Assembly: GCA_015039365.1 (NCBI GenBank)
Contig: WION01000013.1
Location: forward strand, 682,001 to 746,000
Length of the DNA stretch: 64,000 bases
DNA from: Amanita rubescens
Taxonomy: Eukaryota; Basidiomycota; Agaricomycetes; Agaricales; Amanitaceae
Direction: 5' to 3'
Under the pieces are notes generated by a model. That model was given only the letters and a program-made list of their open reading frames with translations, searched no databases and was not told the origin of the DNA. Positions 11,030 to 23,707 of this stretch are shown piece after piece; position 1 is the stretch's first letter, and each line of letters opens with the position of its first letter. A program made the translations under genes and the position numbers.

Positions 11030-13243
11030 TTACGCGAACAGAAACGATGCCATTTCGATGTCATGCTGTTTGGTGATGAACCCGCCACCCTCCACACCAT
11101 CCGGGCGCCTCACAGTTATCTTGTTGACATCAGCCGGGTACTTGGCCTCTCCAATAGACCCGGCCCAATCGAAGTCGATTAGGTGAATCTTCACATCATC
11201 AGATCTCAGCGACTCCTTTTCAATAAGAATATTGGCTTGTCGAATGTCCCCATGAACAAACCCCTTTTGATGTAACATTCGCACCACGCTCGTCACTTTA
11301 TGTCGCACCTTCTCGTTGTCCTCATCAGAGAGTATTAGATCAAATGGCACTAGGTACTTTGATTTGTCCATGATGACCGCGATCCAATCCGCAGATATTC
11401 GAACGCATCGCCTAAGCCTCGGCGCTAAATCGTAGGATGCCAGATAGTTATGCGTGTCCTCCGAATACCAAGGCGTGAACTTGACAACGAATTCGCTAGA
11501 ATCAGGCTGGTTGACAATGGAGGCAGAGAAGACAAGCTTTTCGTCATGGAGCCGCTCGTTGTACATGAAATTTATTTCCTGCCCGTTGTCTTCGTAGGAT
11601 GTCAAGAACGGATATCCGCGAGCTTTCTGAAGGTCAAGATTGTACCCCTCTGGTGGGGTTGGATTCACCTTGGCCTCGGCTTCGATTGACTTGTAATGTG
11701 CTTCAATACTGTTAGCGGCAACCATAAACGCATCGAGGGAGGCTGCAATCGTCCATCTGGCTTTGGTTTCCTTCCAATGGGTTGACAGATCGAAGATGTG
11801 TGTCAGAGGTTCGACCCTTACGCGCTTCCCGTCCCATACTGCACCGTAAAATCCCAAATAGGAACCTGAATATACCATGAACAAGTGAACCGACAATAAA
11901 TGAGCAGACGTACCCATATCTATCATGAGAATGCTCGGAAAACGTGTGTTGAAGTTGTAGAAGCGACGGGGATCCCTATGTGCTTTGCTCAGAAAGTTTG
12001 CATAGTATAGGATGACCTGGTTGAGAACATCTCCGTGCTCTTTCTTGCATGCTCGGATAGCTGCCGGCATGACGATGACGAGAAGGTTTCCATCAGTCAT
12101 GAATTCGGTACCCGGGACCGTCTGCTCGTGGAGCCGGAGACCCATGTGCCGCTCGAGTATGAACTGAATTTCCGTCCTCCGCTCGAGCTCCAGACCGTGC
12201 CATTCGCAGGCGACAGGGGCAAGTTCACCGAGACAAATGAGTGCTCGCTCCGAAGGTGCCTTTTCACACCTATCTTTGAAGATTGCAAAAGCTTCGTGAA
12301 GTAGCACGAGAGGGATCGTAAGGGGTTCAAACGGACGATTGAGGGCAATGGCACGTTCTGGTCCCACAATTTGTTTGAACCGGGATGCATCCGCTAGGGT
12401 CGACGGCGCGCTCGCAATGTCCATCCTCAGACGCTTAAGTGGCGGATGGCCGTCTTCACCATGTTTGCGCTTGTCCTGCTGGATATCTACATGGTAAATC
12501 ACTTGCATATAACAGGATTGAAAGAGAGTACATACTAGGCAGCTGTACCAGCAGCATCTCATCCGGTGGCATCTTGAGTTTCAACACATATTCCTCGTCA
12601 GGGAGCCGCTTGGCGTGCTGATTGTTAGAAAGGTCGAAGGTGCGGACACGTGCCTCAAATGCTTGTTTGCCTTCTTTATTTCCTTGTACCTTCAGACCAC
12701 TGCATCTCAACACCGCGGGCTCGTTGAGGCCAATTTCGATACCGACCTTTGCTAAGACCACCTCCTTCACCTTCAATACATTGATCCCAGGAAATACGGC
12801 GACAGAGAGGAGGCGAACAGGCTTCTGATCAAGATCGACGACGAGGCACCAGAGGGGACCTGACATGACAGTGGTAAATCACTTGAATATAGCAGGGTGA
12901 AGGAGAATATATACTGGGCAACCGTACCAGTAGCCTCTCATCCCCTTGCACACCGAGGCTCGACACATTTCTAGCCGGACCAAGTATACGGGCAGTCTTC
13001 TTGTTGGAAAGGTCGAGCCTGAGGATAATTTCTTGGAGTACTTTTGGATCGTCATCGTCGGATGCCAGGGCAGTGCATTTCCACACTTCGAGCATGCCGA
13101 TGTCGACGTCGCCAAAGACCATTGGTTCCACATCCTTGAGCAGCTGCTTCAGTGCTAGGATAGTTGTTTGAGGAGATATGAGCACAGCGGTCGCAAAGAT
13201 ATTCCTTCATAGCATCGATAATGATGCATCCGACGGATGACAT
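11030..13243 (-). CDS. Crinkler-type protein: tandem ubiquitin-like headers plus kinase-like C-terminal domain
   Basis: The C-terminal exon (12,49x-11,030) encodes a protein-kinase-like fold with the catalytic loop FVHGDIRQANILI and a DFDWAG motif in place of DFG. Upstream sit two header exons of the CRN N-terminal type. Header 2 starts MSGPLWCLVVDLDQKPVRLL at 12,866. Header 1 lies at about 13,243-12,915 with DIGMLEVWKC and RLDLSNKKTARILGP. The introns after the two headers are similar (GTATATATTCTCCTTCA and GTATGTACTCTCTTTCA), so an exon plus its intron was tandemly duplicated. Header 1 is disturbed near its start: MSSVGCIIIDA is out of frame with NIFATAVLISPQTTIL, so translation may really begin at header 2. 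A 48-nt intron lies at about 11,912-11,865. CRN proteins are effectors or intragenomic conflict proteins. No signal peptide is visible. Target unknown. Confidence 0.7.
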
Positions 13244-13293
13244 GATGGTGTTACGGCCGTTGAATTGCCCAAAAAAGGTATGGCGATCATTGT

Positions 13294-14120
13294 GTGATGC
13301 AGATGTGTTCCGAAATCGCTCTCAATGTTGTCCGTATTATTAGCATCGTCTCTCTTGTGCTCGTGTTTGCAAGTAACATTGAGACGCTGGTTCATGACGT
13401 CGTAGCCGTCAATGAGTTTATTGCTGCAGCAAAGGGCTCAGGTCCCATTGCCAATAACACACAGGTGCAGGACTCTGATTATATTTTGTGCGTTCACTTG
13501 TTCGACTCGCTGCGTCTACCCTGCCTTCCTGAAATTGATCATGTGCAGGGGAAGCACAGTCCCCAACCAGCCTGCAGGCGCGTTTTGGGCCGTTCTCAAC
13601 AGGTTATTGATTATCGGACAAATGATTATTCTCTTCCTCTCCGAGTTTGGCTGGCCATCGGTGTTCTTTGAGCGATTTTTCCCCATATTGGGGAAAGATT
13701 TTGGCCTAGGTCCACTGGGGTTGATGCAATGTCTATTCGTCTTTCTCTTTTCTCATGGCCAGACTACAATTGATCGGCGCAGCCGTGTTATCCCACTATG
13801 TCGATACCTTCACCCTTGACTCGGCTTTCCTCGTCTTCTCGGTTGGTTGTCTCCATATATTATTGGGCCTCATATTCGGCTCATCTGCGCGTGCAAAACG
13901 ATCTGTCACTTCCTGGCGGGACCAATTGGAACCACCGCTTCCAAGCTATTCCCCCGGTTCTGCGACACCAAGGACGCTAGGTAGTCCGCCATCGCTGGTT
14001 TGGGGTGACAAGAAAGCAGGTGGTTCCGACTCCAGCTCCGGGCCTGGAATGGGATTCGAACGACAGGCAGAGAAAGCTGCTTTGTACACGTCGAGATATC
14101 GGTGTTGTCAGGCTATTTAA
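13294..14120 (+). CDS. DUF7598-type four-helix membrane protein
   Basis: The protein begins near MCSEIALNVVRIISIVSLVLVF and has about four hydrophobic helices. Characteristic stretches are STVPNQPAGAFWAVLNRLL, FGLGPLGLMQCL and LSHYVDTFTLDSAFLVFSV, followed by a Ser/Pro-rich cytosolic tail with PSYSPGSATPRTLGSP. This matches a fungal integral membrane family (DUF7598) of unknown function. Exon 1 is 13,294-13,487 and exon 2 starts at 13,549. A second intron lies around 13,735-13,780, with the acceptor not settled. It is divergent from the Crinkler gene with only about 50 bp between the proposed starts, which again suggests that Crinkler translation starts at its second header. Confidence 0.68.
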
Positions 14121-14582
14121 TTTCAAAACCACTTGACACCCTACGGCGCTATGCGCCTAGAGCGTCAGCAAGTGCAAACCGTGGCACCACGCAATGATGA
14201 CCACGTCTGTTGCTTGTCGCGGGAAAAACAAGTGCTAATATAGACATAGATATATATTGTAACGACGAGATGATGCGACACGACATAGCAGTATTGTTTG
14301 TATTATTACTATGGTGGTAAGAATAGGCGTATTTTGATTTGAGGGCATTCCTTCCAAGGCTGAATACACAATGTTGTCGAAGTTCGAATCAAATATTTTA
14401 TCCACATTTCATCTCATGAGCAACAGAAAGTCAGTGACAAATGATATATGTTTCTGCTAAATAATCCAATCACACTATGTTGCATATCCAGGATATTCCC
14501 CATGTATGCACACACAAAACAGTCAGAGAAACCAATTTTTAGATTTTTTTCAGAGTTGTAGATATTTTCACTAAAAACCCAT
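14121..14582. other. Convergent intergenic region, no gene seen
   Basis: AT-rich 3' flanks of the DUF7598 and PAN3 genes. The short minus-strand ORF at 14,414-14,635 overlaps the last PAN3 exon and lacks any recognisable feature. Nothing else is seen. Confidence 0.5.
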
Positions 14583-17287
14583 CTACCGATACCCAGATCT
14601 TTGTTTTGCAGACGAGCTATTCCGTGCCAACTCACTATATACTCAAGTAGTCAGACTTGTATAACCCGATGGAGGTGAAGGAAAGACATACACAAATGCC
14701 GACTCGATGCACTGCTTGACATCCTTGTAGCTCACAACCAGACATGACTGTTCGTCCCTCGCAACCAACATGATTTTTTCCTCCGTCCCAGCGTCGAGCT
14801 GTGACGTTAAGTAACAGTACCAAAAACGGGAAATTGAGCCGCGAACCTTGTTCAGGCAAGTAAGCACGTGCGTAAAGTTCATTACCGGGTTACCATTCTC
14901 GTCCACTTGATGAAACACATAATCCCTGAACAATTTAATGATGTACCGATCCCCTGTTTCGGACCACCGCGGATCTCGCGCGAATCTGAACAGGGCAAGG
15001 GGAAAAGCACAATGAGCGGCGGAGAAAGCGGTGACCGAGAGGAAAACGTACTCTGGCCTCTCGTTGATAAATCCAAACTTGCACAAGAGCCGCACCAGGC
15101 GGGCATTTTCCAACTCGCTCAATAATTCGTTTTCGAGTCGATCTGTAGCGCTGCCGGAAATTCCTGCGTCAATAAAAAATGGAACACTTTTGAGAAGGAC
15201 ACGGAGAACTTTACATCAACGCGTCATTTAGATCAATTAAGACTTTACCCCTTATCATATCCAAAAGTTGATCGATCGTCTACACACGCCTTGTTATTAT
15301 CGTTTATAGTGCAAAAAAAAATAGACACAAAGCTACTCACGCGATGTTGACCACCTTTGCTCATCAGAAATAGGATTGCGTTTTTTAAATCATGGCTGTA
15401 CTGTCTCCCGATGGTGTCCAAACTCTTTTGAAAGACGGCGCCGTTCGTGACGGCCAAGGTGCTACAGCACAGAACATACAGCAGCCGTCCGAACATGACC
15501 AAGTCGTCCTGTTGAAGATTCGTGATATCCTGAGGCGTGTCATGCGTCAAAATATCGATGAGACCACATGAGCCTATGCGAACTCTGGGCATGCCGAAAT
15601 TTTAAAAAAAGGTCGAAAAGGAATCACCAACGTACCGGTTCTGACCCGTGACTAGAATCTTGGTCGCGTCGACAGTCCGAACGGCCAGCCTCGCATCATG
15701 AACTTGCTTGATCGCGGAGCTAATCTGGACGACGTAGGTCCATATGACGCGCTCGGGGATCAGCGGCTGTCCTCCTGACCCAGTCCCAACGCCACTGACA
15801 AGCCCCGTCCCCGTGGGGTTCCCACCAGCAAACGAGAATCCGGACAGCGATCGCTGTGACTGGAACCCGAATCCTGATGTCGATGAGGAAGCGGGCTGGT
15901 GCAGTTGTTGTTGTTGTTGTGCCGCTTGGGATTGGAAAGCGGCTACCTTGGCTTTAAGATGGACATCAAACAGGGTGCGTGCATTGGAGTGGTGTGTGTA
16001 GCACACGACCAGGGCTACACGATGGAGATGGTTAGATACATCAGATAACCAAGCGAGGAAATACGTACAACTGTCATTGAAAGCACGTGTGGTGAAGGCC
16101 TCATGCACAGAGACAATGTTCGGATGTCTAATTTTGGACCAAGTTTCGATGGATGCGAAAGCCGATAGAGCAGTTTGCTGAGTGAGTCTGAAGTCTATAC
16201 GTCGCACGTGTTAGCCAAACCTCAAGCTCAAGCAATGCCATTCCCACTTTCGACGCGTCGAAGCGTGTACGGCAATCCATCTGACGTCCGGATGGCTCGG
16301 TACACGATCGAGTACCAGGTAAGGAATTTGCGGCGTTCATTTTGCGAGCTAATGTTCTCCAGCGGAACGAGGGTGTGATAACCTTGTAATTCATCTGGGA
16401 GCTCCATTCCGATCGGCGCTACATCTCGGATGGTCTCGCTGCGAGACTGCAAAGTTTGCCGCAGATCATTGGATGGTGGGATAAAATGCGACCCTGTAGT
16501 TGATGTTGTAAAAGGAGCGGGTATGGCAGGCGTGTACAAATGGTAATTTAGCTACGGCCGTTAATATTAGCAAGAAAAAGAGGGTAAAAGATAAGCAAAC
16601 TTACGGGTTGCCGAAGAAAGACCGGTGCAGCGGCGTAAGGATATGGAGCAGCCGCATCATATTCTCCTTGATAGGGATTGTATTGAGATTCGTCATAGAA
16701 TTGTGTGTCGAGCTAGGGAACTGTGAGTGGGTGTGTGTGTATCAAGATCAGAAAGATCCGCACGCTTTGCATCTGATCAACGACGGAGCCAACGGAAGTA
16801 TCACCGGCATTGAAGGAATAACTTTCAAGCGGTTCATATGTACTGGTGGGCTCGGGAGATGCAGGGATAGGGCTAGTAGGTACGGTGGGGGCGGCATTGG
16901 ACGGGGGAGGGCTGGCTGGGACGGGAGTGCTTGCAGCCTTGGGGACAAAGACAGGGGCATTGATGGCTTGTGCAGAGAGCGTGCCTGTGGAAGGGCCGGA
17001 TGGGCTGGAGCGGCTTAGATGGTCAGCAGATGGGGGTGGAGAATTGACTCACGTTGCCGGGGAAGAAGGTTCTTGAGATTTGGGGTGATAATAGATACAG
17101 CCCTTGTCCTGGAATTTACAGTAACTTCGCACAATCAGCATAGAAAGAAGATGTACACGGAATCGTATACCCGTAGATCATGATATTCCTACATTGTCGT
17201 TGAATTGCATCTGAGGTTGGGTCAATAGGGATATACGAGAAGAATGTAATTGCAAAAGAAAACCTTTTCTATTGGGTCTAAGATCAT
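14583..17287 (-). CDS. PAN3: PAN3, regulatory subunit of the PAN2-PAN3 poly(A)-specific deadenylase
   Basis: A CCCH zinc finger, split by an intron, reads CRNIMIYG then [18 protein letters not shown] Pro/Ala-rich linker and a pseudokinase follow, with [40 protein letters not shown] and [20 protein letters not shown]. The C-terminal knob has [58 protein letters not shown] sequence and [21 protein letters not shown]3 recruits PAN2 to poly(A)-binding protein and trims poly(A) tails in the cytoplasm. The canonical [11 protein letters not shown] junction is interrupted by an intron at about 14,800-14,855. The gene has many short introns, and the pseudokinase holds a poly-Gln insertion at about 15,905-15,930. 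The ATG at 17,287 is a candidate start; the exon between it and the zinc finger does not resolve cleanly, so the 5' end is uncertain. It is divergent from the next gene. Confidence 0.85.
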
Positions 17288-17447
17288 CTTGTGTGGTTGT
17301 TGGATCAACGATTTTAACTGCTTGAGATTGAGGACGAGCAAAGAAAGGCATGATATGAGACAGCCAAATAAGGCTACAGCGTGACTGAACTCTGGTTCAT
17401 CAAAAAAATCTTGCAATTTCGTTCGTCCTCATGTTACAGTTGCTCAC

Positions 17448-20000
17448 ATGCCTTCCCCTCAGAATCAAGTTCCCCTTCCTATGGACGACGATGACAATGA
17501 CATATGCCCAGTATGTGATGGCGATTGCACTTGTCGTCCTCGACCCGTAATACTCGACACCTCACTACAACATACACCTCTTAAAATAAAGCTCACAGTA
17601 CCACAGAGTATGCTTGCAAATCGACACAAGGTACCCCCAATAGCTCACCAATCAGACATCGAAGATCCTGGATCATCATCTACAGCCTCAACGGCACCCC
17701 CACCCCCTCGTCGTAAACGTCGTCCCCCCAAAGCTCCCCGATCACACATCAAATGTAAAAACATCTTTGTAAAACAAAAAACTCCCCTTACAAGATCAAG
17801 ACTTACAAAAGACAAACAAGCCGCTGTCGCAATATCCAGAAAAGTTGCCGCTGCAAAAAGGCGCGGACGTGATCGCAGCGAGACTGTTGACTCACGCGAC
17901 ACCTATGATGGCGACGACGACGATGATCGATTTCCTACTTTTGTCTCCGCATCTGCTCTTTCGTCTCTTTCGTCCGATTCGGACTCGTCTTCTACAGACG
18001 CGTTCGAGACGGACTCTGAGATCGAGGCAGAGGAGGAAAATTTTATTATCCACCAGGTTAGGGACAAGGCCCGTGTCAGGCGCGAGCTGCTTGGCGACGA
18101 TTGCCAAACGAAAAGGATCCCAAATAATAATTGGGTCATACGGCCTCGGAAAAAAAGTGTCGGTCCGAGCGATGGCGAGATGGACGTCGACTCGGACGCC
18201 ACTGTAGATGACGATGACAATGACGAAGAAGATGGAGACGAGGACGAAGAAGACGATGAGGACGAGACAGATGTTAGGGGAGTCGGTGCGGGCTACGTCG
18301 GGCTCGCCACCGGCTGGTCAGAAGACGACGAATCAAGCTTTGATGCTGATCTCTTCTTCGCCAATCTCTCCGGCTCTGATTCCTCCTCCACCCCCACATC
18401 CGACGCTGAAGATGACGCCGACCCATCCGATATGGAATCTGTATCAGCCACAGTGACCGATCTACTCCCACACCTCCGCCAAGGCTTGGAAAATTTGCCG
18501 TTTGAAGTAACAGAAAGTTGGGATGGCCAGATCGTCTTCACAAACGGGCTCAGAGACGGCCAAGGCGTCCTCGACATTGATTTTGAGATTGATGCTGCCC
18601 AGTTCATGGTTTACTCGAGTCCCAGCTCGGGAGACAGCTATAGTGACGTAGACATGATCCACTCCGACAGGGGGTACGAAGAAGATCTCGACTGGGGAGA
18701 AGGAGATACGACGGACGAAGAACTGGTGGGGGAGAACGACCTCCCAAATGAACGTGCAATGCAGCTTTTTAGCTTCCCCCTCAGCGTGTCCGCCATCAAT
18801 CCCCTGTCTACGGTTAGTCCTGCTGTCAGTCCGGGCCCACGGTCTCGCCGGCCACTCACCGGCGTCCTCTCGTCTCCCAAACCTGCCGACATACTCGCTG
18901 GTCGAGTGTTTTGGGAGTCTGACGAGCTCGACGACGTGGACGACACCGCTCGGAAAGGCACGGGACCCCGAAAAGGCTGCTTCGCTCCCAACTCGGAGAC
19001 GCGTACCGCGGTCATAGACGACTCCCACAAGGCTGTGCCTTCTCCTCACCCAAGCTTCCGCCGTGATAAATTAAGACGTATGGGTCTGGTTAACGTGCGT
19101 CTATTTGTCTCGCGTGCCCATAACCGATGAGGTACTGACTGGTACTTCTATATATAGCCCTTTCATCACCGTCACCATGCATCGATCACTGATATGGCTT
19201 CCAGCAGCCCCGTGGCGGACCGTTCGTCTCCATTTGTGTCGTCCGCAGATACCACTGGCCCAATCGATATACCGTACTTTCCCTCCATCGCACTAAACGA
19301 CGTGCTCGAGCCGTCGTTTTTGGACCCTGAGCCTGACCTCATTGCTGTAGATCACGCTGAAGAGCCCCCTTGCTCATCTAGCGCGGCTACGTCTGGGGTC
19401 GAAAGCGACGCCAAGGGGTTGGGGTTCAATCGATGGGACCTTGTTTCGGTTAGTGCGGATGCGTTTAGGCAAACAAGAGAGACGGGTACCCCAATTACCG
19501 ATAGTGGGTGGCGATCTGGGAATCCGACGACGAGCCCGGTCACCGATTACGGCAAGATGATCAGGGCCAGTCCGTTTACAGCCATGCGCGACATGTTGGC
19601 GTCATCCTCTTCTTCGCTTCCCAGGAGAAGCAAAAAGAAGCGCGTGAATAGGATGGTGGACATTTCGCCTGTGATCCTCCCACGAGATGGAGATCGGACC
19701 CCGACGAATATGCACCTCAATTCGAGCCCGCCGAATCACCCACACCACACTAATCAACAGCAAAAGAGTCGAAAAGAACTTCGCCGCGAGCGAAAACTAA
19801 AACGAAAGAGTGCTGCGCAGACTGCACACCAGCAGCAGCACCAACATCGCCAGTATCGTCATCACAATTCGCCAAACAGCCAACATTATCAACATCATCA
19901 TGCTCATCGGCATTATCCAAATTCAAAATCGCGTGGGTTGTCGGCGGTGCAGAGGACTGGATTTGGCTCCTCGTCGTCTGTACCGCCTTTAAGTTTGTGA
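17448..20000 (+). CDS. Acidic, Ser-rich nuclear-type protein with an N-terminal CPVCxGxCTC motif
   Basis: Two exons: 17,448-19,094 and 19,158-20,000 (549 + 280 codons). The N-terminus holds DICPVCDGDCTCRPRP, a compact four-cysteine motif. A basic patch (PPPRRKRRPPKAPRS) and very acidic runs around 18,190-18,270 follow. The C-terminal exon has GFNRWDLVSVSADAFRQTRE, VDISPVILPRDGDRTPT, a basic KSRKELRRERKLKRK block and a His/Gln-rich tail. Low complexity, basic signals and acidic tracts suggest a chromatin or transcription protein. The short Cys motif reminds me of fungal Ifh1-like co-activators, but I would not name it on that. The two-exon model keeps the frame exactly. Function unknown. Confidence 0.6.
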
Positions 20001-20526
20001 AGAGGAAGAAAAAAGAAAGATTAAGGCCTTTGTATGATGTATTTCGTTCTTCTTTCGTTTTTTTTTTTTGCTACCTACCACGATGCCAGCCAACAACTCA
20101 CACACGCGTTTATGCTTTTATATCTGTTCCATACCTCGTCCATTTGCATCAAAGCGTTATATACGCCTTTTCCCTCCCTTTTTTTCCCTGCCTGTTTATC
20201 ATGTATGCTGATGATGACGACGACGACGACGACGAAGATGACGGTGGTGGTAATAGTGCATATATATATTGTCGCTTGCGATGTGTATGTATGTTACTAG
20301 TACTTTGGTATACATGTGTATTTCTATTATACTTGTTCTTGTCTCCTCCCGTGTAACATGTGAAGAAGTTGTGACTATAATTTGTACTGCTATTGCTCTC
20401 GAATATTACTTTGGAGCTGGGCTTTTTGACTGCGCATCTTGATTGATCCGTTCATTAACAAAGGTACAACGGAGATAGGTATAGGCGCTCAACGCGTATC
20501 GTAGCAACCACTTCCGGACAACCTGC
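20001..20526. other. 3' flank of the acidic-protein gene, with a GAC microsatellite
   Basis: Contains T-rich stretches and a (GAC)n/(GAT)n tract at about 20,207-20,240. No supported coding sequence. The tract would encode poly-Asp in one frame, but no flanking codons look conserved. Confidence 0.5.
20207..20240. repeat. GAC/GAT trinucleotide microsatellite
   Basis: Tandem GAT then GAC units of about 11 repeats in non-coding 3' flank, visible directly in the sequence. Confidence 0.85.
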
Positions 20527-21347
20527 TTAGGCGTATATCGCATCATATTGGCGTGGTCCGAGACGTTGGTATACATAGTTTCGTTCATTGTTACTCCTAT
20601 AAAAAATCAATGCGCGTTCCAACAAACTCGGGTTGAGATATATACTCACACTGAGATACGGTGCTCATCCCTACACTGATCAACATAATTCTGCCGCCGG
20701 CGTCCTAAAGGAACCTCCGAGTCTTGTGCGTCGCCCGGGGACACGGGAAGAACGCCTACCCCGTAAGAAATAACGATATAGTACGTTTTTTCTCCGGAGG
20801 TTTCGGTCTTGAACCATCCGACTAGAGTATTGAAATGTTGGTGGACGTAGATCTTGCGGAAAACTCGAAGTAATTTGCTAGGATTTGCTCGAGGATTGCG
20901 TACTACGATTCTTCTGACCAAGGGAGTCACTTTGCCCTTTCTGATCGCGTTGGATGGACGGATAAGATACGCTTCGTCGTTCTCGTCGCCTACGAGCCGG
21001 CGATTCGAAAGTCGTACGGTACACGCTTGCCTGACGGCAGAATCGGATATACGGTCTCGGCGGGCGTGATCGAGCAAAGTATCTAAACTCAACCCGATCG
21101 GTGGGTGTGATGGAGGTTCTTCGGCTTCACCTGGTGGTCCAACTAGTTCAACCTGAGGTTCACTGCCTTCAAGTCCGTCATACAACGAAGGGGCGTGTTT
21201 AAGTCGTTTCTAAGAAAAGTTGTCACGATCTGGTAAATTGGTGAGGAGGATTCAACTCACCGAGAGGGTCGAATGATCATGGTTATGGTGTGACCCGCAC
21301 ACGGTGTTGAAAATTAGAAAAAGGGGGATAAAGGCAGAAAGACGCAT
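20527..21347 (-). CDS. Predicted small secreted protein, family not recognised
   Basis: The start at 21,347 gives a clear signal peptide, MRLSAFIPLFLIFNTVCG, followed by SHHNHDHSTLS. An intron (GTGAGTTGAATC … TTTTCTTAG) leads to a second exon KRLKHAPSLYDGLEGSEP. The rest is a mixed-charge domain with IRPSNAIRKGKVTPLVRRIV and TYYIVISYGVGVLPV. A third short exon after an intron near 20,590-20,650 most simply ends at 20,527 (…RQYDAIYA). An alternative splice phase would give a different tail ending near 20,406. No Cys-rich effector pattern is visible. Secretion is inferred from the signal peptide only. Confidence 0.55.
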
Positions 21348-22048
21348 GTGTGTCCAGCCGCCCCGGTTGAATCAAGGTCGATATCGAGTGCATCGTGAAG
21401 TTTTATACCCCAGCGGCTAGCGCTGATACCTGAATCACTGATGTTTTGAGACGCGATCAAAGCCCCAACTCAAGCCTTGGAAACCGCTTCCTACTTGGAC
21501 AACCAAAGGGCCCAATAATGACGTACATGGTCGCGACAGGAACTGAAAAGCGGGGAAGCTCGGATACCTAATTGCTGCCGTTAGCAAGGGGTATGTCATG
21601 GTTCATATAACCAGAAGGGTCATTTCAGCCAGGGGGAATAGCTGGTGTGGAAGATACCATGAGCGGAACAGGAAAGAGCACATGCTCCAGCACAAACGTT
21701 TCTGTTCCAGCGATGTAGTGCAAAATATTTCTTTTTGCAGGCTGCCATGTACTCGTGATTCACGGGTAATAGTATGCACGACGCACGTACTTTCGTTGCA
21801 GGTGCTAGCGCTAACATCTGTTCTTTCGTACGTTGAGTCCTTCGGATGTATTTTACGCGGATGCTGAGCGCTGAGCGCTGATGCCTATCATGTGCGGATG
21901 TTGATTCATCGACGCACGTTTACATATGGCACACATGGATTTCACTCAAAGATCGCACGTCAACACTAAATTCTAACTGCCGACACTCCCATGCAAACAC
22001 TTAAATGTAGCCCCCCAGTGCATGGTCTTTTTCCTGCGCAGATTGGAT
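21348..22048. promoter_or_regulatory. Divergent intergenic region between the secreted protein and the acid phosphatase
   Basis: About 700 bp with no supported gene. It must hold the promoters of two divergent secretory-pathway genes. I see no motif I can name with confidence. Short ORFs at 21,598-21,867 on both strands look like chance. Confidence 0.45.
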
Positions 22049-23707
22049 ATGAAAATTCCAACGTCGTTCTCCCTGGCGGTAGCCGCCCTTCTTCCCCTCT
22101 CTGCCGTTGCAAATCCAGTAATCAATGAAACTGCAGTGTTGCCAATGCAGATCCGACTCGCCTACGCTGGCCCAAACGCCATGTTTGTCAGCTGGAACAC
22201 TTATACTCAACTACCGCAGCCGACTGTTCGGTTTGGGCGTTTCTCTCGGGCTCTCGACCGGACCGCGTCGTCAGACGTGTCCGTGACGTACCCAACGTCG
22301 ACGACGTACAATAACCATGTCAAGATCACTGGTCTTAAGCCCGGCACCAAGTACTACTACCTCCCCGAGTTCAGTAACACCAGGATTCCGTACTCGTTCA
22401 CGACGAGCCGCGTCGCGGGTGATCAGACCCCGTTTACCGTGGCGTACGTTGCGGACTTGGGCTTGATTGGACCGGATGGTCTCTCTACTACTGTTGGAGT
22501 TGGCGCAGCGAACCCATTGGGACCTCATGACCACACTACAATCCAGATTTTGGAACAGAATGTGCCGCTTTTCGACTTTTTATGGCATTGTAGGTTTTTT
22601 TTTTTTTTTTTTTTTTTTTGAATTGTCGCGACAAGTGCTTATAAATGCCTTTTAAGCTGGTGATATCGCGTATGCGGACTACTGGTTGAAGGAAGAGATT
22701 CAGGCTTACCTTCCCAATACGACAATTGCGGATGGGCACAAAGTTTATGAGATGTTGCTCAATCAGTACTACGACGAGATGATGCCTATTACCGCGTACA
22801 AGCCGTACATGGTCGGACCTGGCAATCATGACTCAAACTGTACGAAACGTTTATTGTGCCTGAGGGAGTGGCAACTGACCTTTTGGCCGAAATAGGTGAC
22901 AATGGCGGTACAACGAACCACAACACCAACGTATCTTATACCGTATCTATCTGTTCGCCTGGTCAAACGAACTTTACCGGCTTTATGCATCACTTCCGCA
23001 TGCCAAGCGCCGAGTCTGGGGGTACGGGCAACTTTTGGTACTCGCATGACCATGGAATGGTTCACTTCGTCCAGTTCGACACGGAGACGGATTTGGGCAA
23101 TGGATTGGTTGGTCCTGATGAGCCAAATGGCGGCGACGTCGAAAACAGTGGACCATTTGGAAGCTACCCAAATGCTCAAATAGACTGGCTGAAAGCGGAT
23201 TTGGCATCCGTTGACAGGAAGAAGACGCCGTGGGTCGTCGTGGGTAAGTAGCTTTCCTCTGTTTCGATAAGAGTGCTTATCATCTATTTTCGTGTAGCGG
23301 GTCACCGACCGTGGTACATCAGTGCCGGGTCTGGCGATATATGCACCGATTGTCAAGACGCTTTTGCTACGATCTTCCAAGATTACTCTGTTGATCTGGT
23401 CTTGACTGGCCATTTCCATGTTTATGAGCGCAATGCGCCTATTCTGAACGGTGCAGCTGATCCGAATGAGTTGAATAATCCATCTGGGCCTTGGTATATT
23501 TCGAATGGCGCTGCAGGCCATTACGATGGTTTGGACCCGCTCAATACGCCTCTTATGGACTACTCGAGGTACGCGCAAGACTCGGCGTACGGATGGAGCA
23601 GGTTGATTTTCCATAACTGCACTCATTTTACTCAGGAATTTGTGGCAAGTGCAAATGGGTCGGTTTTGGATACGGCTACACTATATAAGGAGAGGAAGTG
23701 TAACTAA
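22049..23707 (+). CDS. Secreted purple acid phosphatase (metallophosphoesterase)
   Basis: Four exons (22,049-22,589; 22,657-22,839; 22,896-23,243; 23,298-23,707) give a 493-residue protein in frame throughout. The start at 22,049 is chosen because it begins the signal peptide MKIPTSFSLAVAALLPLSAVA. An N-terminal fibronectin-III-like domain (FVSWNTYTQLPQPTVRFG, ITGLKPGTKYYY) is followed by the metallophosphoesterase domain with all metal motifs: VAYVADLG, GDIAYADYW, GPGNHD, VVAGHRPWY and TGHFHVYER. It hydrolyses phosphomonoesters at the cell surface or outside. Several NxT/S sites (VSYT region, IHNCTHF) fit a glycoprotein. Nothing odd except a 25-T run in intron 1. Confidence 0.92.
22595..22619. 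repeat. 25-T homopolymer inside intron 1 of the acid phosphatase gene
   Basis: An uninterrupted T run just after the splice donor (GTAGG). It may be a real polypyrimidine tract or a length-variable microsatellite. Confidence 0.85.

Larger units (their letters stand above)
4090..11412. repeat. Segmental duplication A, source copy (LHS1 5' half, NACHT-WD40, Crinkler 3' end)
   Basis: This interval recurs in inverted orientation at about 54.7-61.0 kb. The copy reads from about 5,430 down to 4,090, then jumps to 11,412 and reads down to about 5,420. The internal joint in the copy is at 56,037/56,039. There, LHS1 sequence ending GCGATTT meets Crinkler sequence starting GGCGATGCG, with one extra C between. 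The source is taken as ancestral because LHS1 and the Crinkler gene are complete here and truncated in the copy. Confidence 0.9.

Noticed and set aside
20207..20240. Poly-Asp coding microsatellite
   Set aside because: It lies downstream of the stop of the acidic-protein gene, and no supported exon includes it.
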